A stretch of 64,000 nucleotides of DNA. Source: Fidelibacterota bacterium UBA2986. Its GTDB lineage: Bacteria > Fidelibacterota > Marinisomatia > Marinisomatales > AB-629-J13. Shown here one piece after another: positions 24,103 to 32,423 of this stretch. Below the pieces are notes generated by a model. The model worked only from the letters and a program-made list of their open reading frames with translations. It was not told where the DNA came from and made no database searches. Both the position numbers and the translations under genes were made by a program. The DNA is taken from positions 53,882-117,881 of the forward strand of contig DEAI01000016.1 in NCBI GenBank assembly GCA_002346675.1. The letters are read 5' to 3'. Every line of letters starts with the position of its first letter. Position 1 is the stretch's first letter.

Positions 24103-27100
24103 CTATAATTGGTAATTCAACTCTAATACACCAAACCTTCTGGAACTCGGAGTTCCAACCAGCCTTACATCATCTTTATCAGTTAGATTATTGATAGACA
24201 ACTTTATTTTCAGGTTTTGGGAAACATCATAATTTAGTTTCATATCTAAAATTGTATTTCCGCCTAGTGGTCCTTGATTCGAATAAAACTTATTCGCAAA
24301 GCCCGGTCAGCCACAACCTGTAAAAAGATAGCTCTGATTCTGTTCATCCTCTGAGTAAACCCATCCACCGCTCTCAAAATTAAACTGTGAGTTGTACTTT
24401 CCAGATAATTCAAAGTATAGGCCCTGAATAAATAGATCATTGACAGAAACACCAAATGTATATTTTTCAGTAGGAGCATTGAAATGCATAATATCATAGG
24501 AAGACATACTTCTGGTTCCCTCAATATATTCAGCCCAAGCCCAATCATTTCCAATATAGCCTGTCTCTCTTTGTTTTTCAATTAGATCAAAAGTGTTATA
24601 ATAAGAATAAGATGAGCTCAGTGAAGTTTTGTTATTTAACTGATATTCCATTGATATATCAAATCCTAAATATTCAATTTCTTCTAAGTTTACATAGGTA
24701 AATAAAATATCTCTGTTATCTGTTTCGGTATCACCGATATTGGTCAATTGATTTGCCCTGTATGGGGGATCATGAGGAAATATTGTTTGTACATATTGTG
24801 TAGTGCTGATCATATTTTTAAACTTTGAATAGTATAGATTCAGCTCCATAAACAGATTATTAAGAGGTATCCCTTTTATCCCAAATTCATATGAATCGAC
24901 AAGCTCTACCTTAAGCGGGTCTATATGAATCGAATCATCAAGTGTAAATCCATTTCCATTTCCAGCAAATAAGGGAACATATGGACGTTGTACAGTAGAA
25001 CCCGCATCCCCAGAAATACTATTTCCATGGATATCATAATTAGTTGGGTCCTCTCCTTGAAAAATGTTTCCATTTATATCTTCGGTTAGCTTGATGACGT
25101 TTTGCTGGTAAATATGTCCAAATAAATGAAACAGAGACGGGACCTGGTGGGCACGATTATAGGTAAATCTGATGTTAGCGTTTTTCAACCCGCTCCATTT
25201 AAGCGCAACTCGGGGGCTAAAATAGAAATCGTCATAATGGGAATGTTTATCAACTCTAAGTGCCAAGACTGTTTCAATATCATTTGACCAGTCTGCTGAG
25301 CGCTGAGCAAACATTCCATATTGAAAAATGTTTATATCTTCACCAACGGTTGAGTCGGGTAATGGTGAACCATCAAAAACAAACTTTTGGCTCGAACCTC
25401 TATCTCTCAAGATGCTTCGATTTGTTTGAGGAGCATCATAACGAAAGTCCATCCCATAGATAAGAGATTTAGTCGTACCTGAAAAATCTCCGTATGTTGA
25501 TACAGTATTATATTCTTTTAAGAATGGTTCCTTCGATAGTAAAGCAACTGACCTGTCAATATCGCCATTGAATAATTTCAGAGCTGCATTGTACAATTCT
25601 TCACTGGTTATTATTTCACCATCCATATAATCATAGGTTAACGAAGCAGAAAAATTCGGACGCACAAGTTTTGTTGAAAGGGTTGAGTAAAGGGTAGTGG
25701 TGAATAGATATCCCAAGTCATAGGGGATATAATTCTTTTGTTTGATGAGTGAGGGCTCAAACGATAATTCAGTCTCACTGTTCAACTGATAATAGAATGA
25801 AGTTAATAATTTCCTGGTGTAAATATCTTTCTCAAAATCTGATTTAAAAAGTTGGATTCCTTCAGCAATTGTATGGATTCCATCTCCATAATCGGGGTCC
25901 CATCCTTCGTCCCCTTCGCATAAGTAATTTCCACTGTTATCATATCCGCAATCTGTGAATGGTTCCGTCATATCATACGTACCATTTCCTCTTTCAATCC
26001 AGTTCTCTCCTTCATCATACACCCCGTTTCCATTTGTATCCGTAAACTCTTCTCCTTCATTCCAGATTCCATTTCCTATATCTCCCCTTTCGATAGGGAT
26101 GAGATTATCAGAATCATATGCTACGCCGTTAAGGTCTAGAATGTATGTGGGAAGGTCTGTTACCGGGTCAATTTCACAACCATTAAGGAAACAATATTCT
26201 TCAATAGGATAGTCCGAGGAGTATACACCGTCATGGTCCGCATCATAGTAAAGTTCGCTGTCTGCCCTACCATTACCATTTTCATCTACAAAATCTTCTC
26301 CCTGAAATAAAAATCTACCATCATTATCAATGTCTCGTGGTGCATATATCCTATCATGGTCCCACTCTTTATATTGACTATTTTCTACATTTATTTTATA
26401 ACTGAAAATATCTCCGGCCTTTGCATATCTCAATCTTTGTGAATTAAAATTTGAGGAGCCTTGTGTATAGGATAAATCCAAACCGGGCTTCTCATTGGGG
26501 TGCTTAGGTATTATATTTATCAATCCATTGTGAGCGTTAGGGCCATAGAGAGCGGAGCTTGGACCAAAAACCACTTCCAATCGCTCAATATCTTCCATTA
26601 TGGTTGGATAGGTGTTGTTGTATGCTGTTCTGAAAATCGGGTCAGAAAACTTTTTTCCGTTTAGCAGTGTGACAAAACGACCACTAAATACTGCCATGAA
26701 TCCCCGTGTGTTAATGTTGGTTCTGCCGTTACCTGCCTGGTAAACATCAACTCCCTTAACCTTACTGAGAGCGTGGCCAATATCGTTTCCAGAAAATTCC
26801 TTTATCTTCCTTTGGCTTACCATTGCAACGGTTATTGGTGCATCAAACACTTTTTCCTCTGATTTTGATGCAGATACGATGACCTCATCATAGTCCAACA
26901 GCTTAGGAATCAGTTTGATTATGACATTTGAAATATTTGCACCTTTTAATATTTTATCATCGCTCCCTTCAGCATCTATTCCAAGCTTTTCAATATTCCC
27001 CCGCTTGTCCGATTCTTCCTCTTCAGTTTCAAACTTAGAAATATAGAACTCAATACTCTCTCCATAATAACCAATATAGTCTACTCTCAGTTCATATTTA

Positions 27101-27300
27101 CCTACGTCCAACTGTTGAATTTGAAACTCTCCGTTGATGTCTGTCGTTGCTCCAGCGCTTGATCCCTGAATAAGTACATTTGCGCCGGGCAAAGGTTCAT
27201 CTGACTCGTTCAGAATGACACCAGATATTGTTCCTCCCAAGAGAGTACAACAAAACATTGCAAAAAAGATTAGTGTTTTATTAAGCATATTTTTTCTCAT
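24103..27300 (-). CDS. TonB-dependent receptor with an in-frame UGA, candidate selenoprotein
   Basis: Outer-membrane receptor; I use ATG 27300 (MRKNMLNKTLIFF, signal peptide), as the longer frame to 27363 overlaps the upstream gene. A carboxypeptidase-like domain (SGVILNESDEPLPGANVLI) precedes the plug (DAPITVAMVSQRKIKEF...VFGPSSALYGPNAHNGLINII) and a beta barrel with Ca-loop-like inserts (DTNGNGVYDEGE). TGA at 24309-24307 follows ...YLFTGCG, but the same frame continues 68 codons to TAG 24103 and encodes a classical receptor C-terminus (LKIKLSINNLTDKDDVRLVGTPSSRRFGVLELNYQL is the segment, split over two strands). A SECIS-like hairpin follows the UGA. Read as selenocysteine the motif is C996-G-U998 in a predicted extracellular loop. 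Without read-through the last strands of the barrel are missing. 1065 residues in full. Confidence 0.85.
24280..24296 (-). promoter_or_regulatory. Candidate bacterial SECIS element of the receptor gene
   Basis: On the minus strand CGAATAA-GTT-TTATTCG forms a perfect 7-bp stem with a 3-base loop beginning with G. The loop starts exactly 17 nt after the UGA at 24309-24307 (10 nt linker plus 7 nt of stem), inside the 16-37 nt window of the published bSECIS model and close to E. coli fdhF. The same geometry and loop occur at 58081-58097. Confidence 0.72.
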
Positions 27301-27314
27301 TTTTTTATTTCGGT

Positions 27315-28694
27315 TTAATTTCTTGGTCTTCTTTTCAGGGTTTTTCCTGCGGGAACCACGCACTCGCCTAATTCTTCATCCCAGACACCGCAATCACCAC
27401 CATCACAGTCAAACACATATCCTTCAACTTCCAGGCAAGCGAAATTAACTCCAAAGGTTCCATCGTCACACCAGCCATCTCCGTGCCAATCTGTTATTAC
27501 CCCATCACCATCAATATCTGTGCAGCTCCCATCATCTTGATCAGGATCATAATCGCAGCAATCTAATCCCCAAGGAGAATACATCGTACACTCAGCGCTA
27601 TTATTTTGAAAACATGCTCCGCTGCAGTCTCTACGGCAACTGCACGCTCCATCCTCACCTAATTCACTATCCCAAACACCACAATCACCGAGGTCGCAAC
27701 CAAATTTCTCACAACTAAAATTTACTGTACCTTCCTCATCACAGGTCCCATCACCAAGCCAACCTAAATAGTCAAGATACGAATTTTCACCGGTACAATC
27801 CCGACTTGTATCAGATATATCAATGTTTAATGTGTAATCCACAAAGGAAGTGTCAGACGCAAACTCCGAACAAGTACCGCTCCAATCCAGGCAAGCTTCA
27901 GAAGCTAAAGATGTTAGGGCATCAAAGTTTTCCTCACCCCAAATTTCCGTTAGATCGCAATTGTCAATTACCTCAGTTAGATATTTGTTGCAGGTGACAG
28001 TTAGGTCCATACATATGTTACCCGGGGAAATTTCTTGGTAATCAAAACAGTCGCAGGATTGAACTCCGGGGTTCGAAATACAGTCTGGTATATCACATAG
28101 ACTGTTATGGGTTATTACAAAAATATTGATATCCTCCAATGCGTCACACACTGATGCCGGGAAAGATGAAAAACTATTATTGTTGATCGCAAGGGACACG
28201 AGGTTTTTATTTTTCCATAGAGCTTCAGGAACGGATCCAACAAATCTATTTTTCTCTAAGTTAATTTCCTTAAGTCGAGACATGTTTTTAATTTCTTCTG
28301 GGATAGTAGATATATAATTATGATATAATTTTATCTTATTTAAATATTGCGCTCCCTCGATCTCACTCGGAATTTCGTACAGATAAAAACCCTCTTCCCC
28401 GTGATAGGGGACTCCACCCTGGTGATATAAAGTCCTCAATCTACCGTCTGTCCATATCTGGTGTCCAACATGTAATGGATCTAGAGAATCGGGAGGGGGA
28501 TTCCCATATCCTTGTGAATTATCAATTAATTTTTGGAGAAATAGTATGTCCCGGTCATCATAACCATCACTGTTGGTATCAATAAGATCAGCCAATTCTG
28601 GTTGAAAAATTTTATCACAAGCTGGGAATAAAAAAATAAGATTTAGTGCAAATACCATAAAAACAATTTTTTGAATTGGAGTTGTTTTATACAT
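27315..28694 (-). CDS. Leucine-rich repeat lipoprotein with Notch (LNR)-like Cys repeats
   Basis: A 459-residue predicted lipoprotein (lipobox LFPAC, Cys26). A dockerin/EF-like calcium loop (DTNSDGYDDRD) is followed by a few leucine-rich repeats (LNKIKLYHNYISTIPEEI, LKEINLEKNRFVGSVPEAL). The C-terminal half is very Cys-rich; two segments, GDGTCDEEGTVNFSC..GCDLGDCG and GDGWCDDGTFGVNFAC..FDCDGGDCG, match the Lin12/Notch repeat pattern of Cys with D-x-G-D-C. It lies 14 bases upstream of the receptor start on the same strand, so the pair looks like a surface lipoprotein and its outer-membrane transporter. Ligand unknown. Confidence 0.8.
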   Translation of the reverse strand: MYKTTPIQKIVFMVFALNLIFLFPACDKIFQPELADLIDTNSDGYDDRDILFLQKLIDNSQGYGNPPPDSLDPLHVGHQIWTDGRLRTLYHQGGVPYHGEEGFYLYEIPSEIEGAQYLNKIKLYHNYISTIPEEIKNMSRLKEINLEKNRFVGSVPEALWKNKNLVSLAINNNSFSSFPASVCDALEDINIFVITHNSLCDIPDCISNPGVQSCDCFDYQEISPGNICMDLTVTCNKYLTEVIDNCDLTEIWGEENFDALTSLASEACLDWSGTCSEFASDTSFVDYTLNIDISDTSRDCTGENSYLDYLGWLGDGTCDEEGTVNFSCEKFGCDLGDCGVWDSELGEDGACSCRRDCSGACFQNNSAECTMYSPWGLDCCDYDPDQDDGSCTDIDGDGVITDWHGDGWCDDGTFGVNFACLEVEGYVFDCDGGDCGVWDEELGECVVPAGKTLKRRPRN

Positions 28695-28820
28695 AAGCTG
28701 TCCTATCCATGTAAGTTATTTTGAAGAATTGGTTAACTAGTTTGTAGCATAAATCATTTAGAATAAAAATAGGCATTTCTTTAGTGATATGAAAAGAGAA
28801 AAAGTGAGCTTAGGAGATAA

Positions 28821-28961
28821 ATGATTGCACAATATGAAATTCCCTCTTCTTTTATTCGGAAAAATGGCCTCATAGGTACGGAAATATTACACTACTTTAT
28901 CAAAAATATAAACAAGAAATTTCTATGCACCATTTTATATAGTGAGGATAAAAATAGATAA
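28821..28961 (+). CDS. Small ORF with a good Shine-Dalgarno sequence
   Basis: A 46-codon frame (MIAQYEIPSSFIRKNGLIG...) starts at ATG 28821 with AGGAG 5 bases upstream and ends at TAA 28959-28961. It is the only frame on this strand in the gap and a rightward terminator lies at 29129-29151. I do not recognise the peptide; it has no signal peptide or membrane helix. Chance occurrence in AT-rich DNA cannot be excluded. Confidence 0.35.
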   Translation: MIAQYEIPSSFIRKNGLIGTEILHYFIKNINKKFLCTILYSEDKNR

Positions 28962-29128
28962 ATAAATATATTATTAAAGAAAAATCAATAAAATACGATA
29001 ATAATAGTGACAGTATACTTGTTTATTTTACATGTAGGTTTACCGTTTTTAACATGTTTTTAAAATATAAAGCGGGTGAGAATATTTTTGCAGAATTAAT
29101 TTATTCTGTACCAACTAAAAATAACTGT

Positions 29129-29151
29129 AACCCCATTCCTATGGGGTTTTT
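29129..29151 (+). terminator. Rho-independent terminator with no annotated rightward gene upstream
   Basis: AACCCCA pairs with TGGGGTT over a 6-base loop and is followed by TTT on the plus strand only; the minus strand has no T-run. Since both flanking genes run leftward, it suggests a rightward transcript from within 28.7-29.1 kb. Confidence 0.7.
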
Positions 29152-29217
29152 CTATTTCATTATTTCTCTGATCCTCAATTATTCTGAGAAAAAAACTTTT
29201 GCTAATAGGGATAAAGA

Positions 29218-30336
29218 TTAAACCTTTATAAAGATATTTTTCCTATACATATAGTAGAGAACCAGCCACCATACTACAGCGTTTGATAGAGCAAACAGAA
29301 GTGAGCCATTCAGGTTACCTGCAAGAGGCTGAAATACGGTCTGATACAGATATGTGTATCCAGATACAGTTTTTCCATTTAGGATAAATTTAATTTTAAG
29401 AATTGTTTTGACCCATAGACCGGAAGCGACAAACAAGAAAATAGAGTTTGTACCAAAAACTATGAACGGCTGCGCTAATTTTTTGAGCCCCTTTATATCT
29501 ACAAAAAATATAATAATTGCCAAGGCCATGATTGCAAGACCACCAGTAAATAGTACGTAAGAGCTTGTCCAGAGCTGTTTATTGATAGGGAATAGGAAAC
29601 CCCAGATCCACCCTATAACTGTGATTGTAGCTCCCATTTTCAAAAGATATTTTATTTTTTTTATACCATTCTCCATTTCTTGTATAGTTTTTCCAGTAAT
29701 ATAGCCAATTATAACTGTAGTGATAGCAGGTAGCGTACTTAAGAGACCTTCAGGGTCAAAGGGAATTCCTGTTCCATGATATAAATGAGAATCACCAAAG
29801 AGAACCAAATCTATCCACCTAGGCAGATTAGATTCGAGACTATAGGGATCCAAACCACTAAAAATACCAAAACACCACAGAATAAGCCAGTAGAGCAAAA
29901 GAAGAGCTCCAGAGAATATAACAAGCTGTCTATGATTCAATTTGAGGATCAACAACGCCGCACAGCCATAGGATAATCCGATCCGTTGTAGCACTCCCAT
30001 GATTCGAAAATTTTCCCAGTTCCAATCCTGTCGTATGATAGGAAAGGCTGAAAGCAGAAGGCCCAACGAGAAAATAGTAAACATTCTCACCAAAATCTTT
30101 TTTGTAATATCAGGAGAAAAGGTATAGTCAAATCTTTTTAGAGAGAACCGCATGGCTACACCAACGATAAACAAGAAAAAAGGAAACACCAGGTCTGTTG
30201 GTGTACACCCGTGCCACTCAGCATGACGTAAAGGAGCATATACATATGCCCATGTCCCAGGAGTATTAACTATTATCATAAATGCAATGGTTATTCCGCG
30301 GAAAGCGTCAAGCGCCGCTGATCGATTTGTATCCAT
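29218..30336 (-). CDS. Heparan-alpha-glucosaminide N-acetyltransferase-like membrane protein
   Basis: A 372-residue protein with about ten membrane helices of the YeiB/NagX/HGSNAT acyltransferase-like family (DUF5009). The N-terminal signature RSAALDAFRGITIAFMIIVNTPG and the conserved HAEWHGCTPTDLVFPFFLFIVGVA, with the His thought to carry the acyl group in HGSNAT, are present. Relatives acetylate amino sugars across the membrane or are proposed permeases for GlcNAc-type sugars. The nearby peptidoglycan recycling island makes an amino-sugar substrate plausible, though it is 11 kb away and in a different transcription unit. Confidence 0.88.
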   Translation of the reverse strand: MDTNRSAALDAFRGITIAFMIIVNTPGTWAYVYAPLRHAEWHGCTPTDLVFPFFLFIVGVAMRFSLKRFDYTFSPDITKKILVRMFTIFSLGLLLSAFPIIRQDWNWENFRIMGVLQRIGLSYGCAALLILKLNHRQLVIFSGALLLLYWLILWCFGIFSGLDPYSLESNLPRWIDLVLFGDSHLYHGTGIPFDPEGLLSTLPAITTVIIGYITGKTIQEMENGIKKIKYLLKMGATITVIGWIWGFLFPINKQLWTSSYVLFTGGLAIMALAIIIFFVDIKGLKKLAQPFIVFGTNSIFLFVASGLWVKTILKIKFILNGKTVSGYTYLYQTVFQPLAGNLNGSLLFALSNAVVWWLVLYYMYRKNIFIKV

Positions 30337-30471
30337 AATTAGATTATATATTTATTTAGTTGTTTATTCATCAATAATACCCATAATAATATTCCTTTTT
30401 CAATTAGCCAAATATAATAACAGCTATATAAATGATGTAGCAAGGATGTCTTAGTATAAAGCTATTCTGTA

Positions 30472-32313
30472 CTACTTTATCAAACAAATCTTTCTTGATA
30501 TTTTCACATCACTCCCAATTTCCATTTGAACAATATAAATACCGCTGGTACACTCAAACCCATTTCTATTTTTCCCATTCCAATGAGTCTGATTATATCC
30601 AGGTATTTCATTCCGATTTACTAAAGTTGTAATATGCTCTCCCAATAAATTTATTACCTCAATTTCAATTTCTGCGGGAAAGGGAACTGAATATGGGATG
30701 GTAGTTTTGTAATTGAACGGGTTAGGATAGTTCTGATACAAATTAGGTTCATCAGGAATAGGAACGGTACTAGCCATCACGACTGAAGATAGGATAGTCT
30801 CGTTCCAAAATCGATCTGCTTGGGTAGCACCGTACAAAAGAACTGAATCTCGGGAAGCCTGGAAACCAGTTCGTATTGTAAACGGTGCATTGCTAAAATG
30901 AATGTCCACAACCTCTGCCTGAGCGGGGTTCAGTTCTTCTCCTGATGAACGGTACAATATAAACCAGGCATCCTGACCGGGATCAGATGGGACCACAGTT
31001 ATATCATGGGTGAGAGAGTCAATGGGAGTTAATATTAGAGTTGGGGGCGTAGCTGAATTAGTGCTGCTAGCAGATATAGGTCTTATTTTTGCTTTCAAAT
31101 TGAAGAAAGAACTTCCTGCGCTTGACCAATAGCTACGGTCCTCCCATGAGCCATAACTGAAAAACTGAAATCCATCGATCCAGGGAATCAATCGACAGGT
31201 TTCCACAATAGACTCATGATTGCTCCATACACTGTAGTCCTCTAAAATGTATGACCCAGGCCCAGATGTAAATAATCTCCCAGCGCTGACCCCGGGCTGG
31301 ATAAACTGCCCCCAGCACTCCGGGCAATCACCTTCGAGCATTCCATAGAACCCTCCAGAGGTATACCAATGGTAGTGCATTGGCATTAGCTGATCAATAT
31401 AGCCCTCATTATACCAAAGCGCTGCATCCTGATATACGGTACCATATCCCTGCCAACCTGACCAGTTATATTTCCCCAGCGCTGCAACTGAAAGCCGAAC
31501 GTGAGGCTTGACCGCCTGTATAGAATCATGGAGGGTCCGAACAAACTCTGTAACAGACCATCTCCACCAGTCCTCCCATGTACTAAAGCCTTCCGGTATT
31601 CCCGCGCTGTATGGATGCATATAATCATAGAGATATCTACCTGAACGCATGGATAAAGCTGCGAGCTCTTCATCGGTGATCGTTCCATCTGTTCTTAGAA
31701 GTTCATCAATGTGATCTACTGATTCCCTGTTAAGACTATTTGTATGTTCATTCCATCGAATATAGTCAAGATGTAGGCCATCAATATCATAGTTATTGAC
31801 GATCTCCATGGCAACGTTAACGGTATAATCTCGCACCTCTGATAGCCCTGGGGAGAGGGATCGATAGGAATCCATGGTAAATCCATTTTGATCTCTGCAA
31901 ACCCACTCGGGGTGTTCAGCAGCTGGCGCTCCAGGTTGAGTGCTTGATGTTTGGAAAACATTGAACCAGGCATGAAGCTCTAGCCCCCTCTCATGTGCCT
32001 GTTCAATGGCATACTCCAAAGGGTCATAACCCGGATAACTGTATCCTGCATAATATCCCCATGGCTCATAAGATGATTCATAATAGGATGTCCCACCCTG
32101 ACGTACTTGAAAAATAACTGCATTCATATTTGCCTGCTTGTGATTTTCCATGATCTCTCTCACCCTAGACTGGTTGGTAAATGATGAGGCATAACGATCT
32201 ATATGGTTCCAGGTTATAACCCAGGTTGAGCGGAACTCTGAGTTAGAATCAATATTGAGAGCACAAAGATTTGACAATAGTATAAAAAAATATATCTTTA
32301 GGGGATTAGTCAA
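30472..32313 (-). CDS. Secreted GHL10-family glycoside hydrolase with sorting domain
   Basis: A 613-residue exported protein of the DUF187/YddW group (glycosyl hydrolase-like 10). A signal peptide is followed by a TIM-barrel domain with the family blocks RSTWVITWNHID, MNAVIFQVR, GLELHAWFNVF, YDIDGLHLDYIRW and VKPHVRLSVAALGKYN; the Asp/Tyr of HLDYIRW are in the expected catalytic region. Residues 420-510 are a linker domain and the last 85 a FlgD-like sorting domain (LYQNYPNPFNYKTTIPYSV ... KICLIK). Characterised relatives act on peptidoglycan or other glycans; substrate here unknown. Confidence 0.9.
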   Translation of the reverse strand: MTNPLKIYFFILLSNLCALNIDSNSEFRSTWVITWNHIDRYASSFTNQSRVREIMENHKQANMNAVIFQVRQGGTSYYESSYEPWGYYAGYSYPGYDPLEYAIEQAHERGLELHAWFNVFQTSSTQPGAPAAEHPEWVCRDQNGFTMDSYRSLSPGLSEVRDYTVNVAMEIVNNYDIDGLHLDYIRWNEHTNSLNRESVDHIDELLRTDGTITDEELAALSMRSGRYLYDYMHPYSAGIPEGFSTWEDWWRWSVTEFVRTLHDSIQAVKPHVRLSVAALGKYNWSGWQGYGTVYQDAALWYNEGYIDQLMPMHYHWYTSGGFYGMLEGDCPECWGQFIQPGVSAGRLFTSGPGSYILEDYSVWSNHESIVETCRLIPWIDGFQFFSYGSWEDRSYWSSAGSSFFNLKAKIRPISASSTNSATPPTLILTPIDSLTHDITVVPSDPGQDAWFILYRSSGEELNPAQAEVVDIHFSNAPFTIRTGFQASRDSVLLYGATQADRFWNETILSSVVMASTVPIPDEPNLYQNYPNPFNYKTTIPYSVPFPAEIEIEVINLLGEHITTLVNRNEIPGYNQTHWNGKNRNGFECTSGIYIVQMEIGSDVKISRKICLIK

Positions 32314-32372
32314 AGTATTAACTCATTTTTAGATATGTGAATATTCCTTTTAATTTAGCTAGAATATTAGAG

Positions 32373-32408
32373 AAAAAAAAAGCCCCCGATAATTCGGAGG
32401 CTTTTTTT
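32373..32408 (-). terminator. Rho-independent terminator (bidirectional)
   Basis: An A-run, then GCCCCCGA paired with TCGGAGGC (one mismatch), then a T-run gives a strong hairpin with poly-U on either strand. Lying just before the VCBS gene's 3' end side and after the start of the GHL10 gene in map order, it separates the two leftward genes only if it acts on transcripts leaving the right-hand gene at 32424. Confidence 0.8.
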
Positions 32409-32423
32409 GTGTTATAAAAACAG

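Larger units (their letters stand above)
28695..29217. other. Intergenic region with orphan rightward signals
   Basis: This 523-base gap between two leftward genes contains the promoter region of the LRR lipoprotein gene, the small ORF at 28821-28961, about 170 bases of very AT-rich sequence with nothing I recognise, and a rightward terminator at 29129-29151. No tRNA or known RNA motif was seen. Confidence 0.5.

Noticed and set aside
24307..24309. Genome-wide reassignment of UGA (for example to Trp or Gly)
   Set aside because: Many intact genes in the window end at UGA at the correct place, often with the next start overlapping, so UGA is a normal stop here.
24264..24581. A separate 105-residue minus-strand ORF covering the receptor's UGA region
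   Set aside because: It is in a different frame from the receptor and its peptide shows no family features, while the receptor frame itself continues past the UGA with homologous sequence. A frameshift is therefore not needed.
25850..26330. Dockerin domains in the TonB receptor
   Set aside because: The DxNGNGxxDxGE-like loops lack the paired-helix dockerin pattern; they are better seen as calcium-binding loop inserts of a barrel protein.
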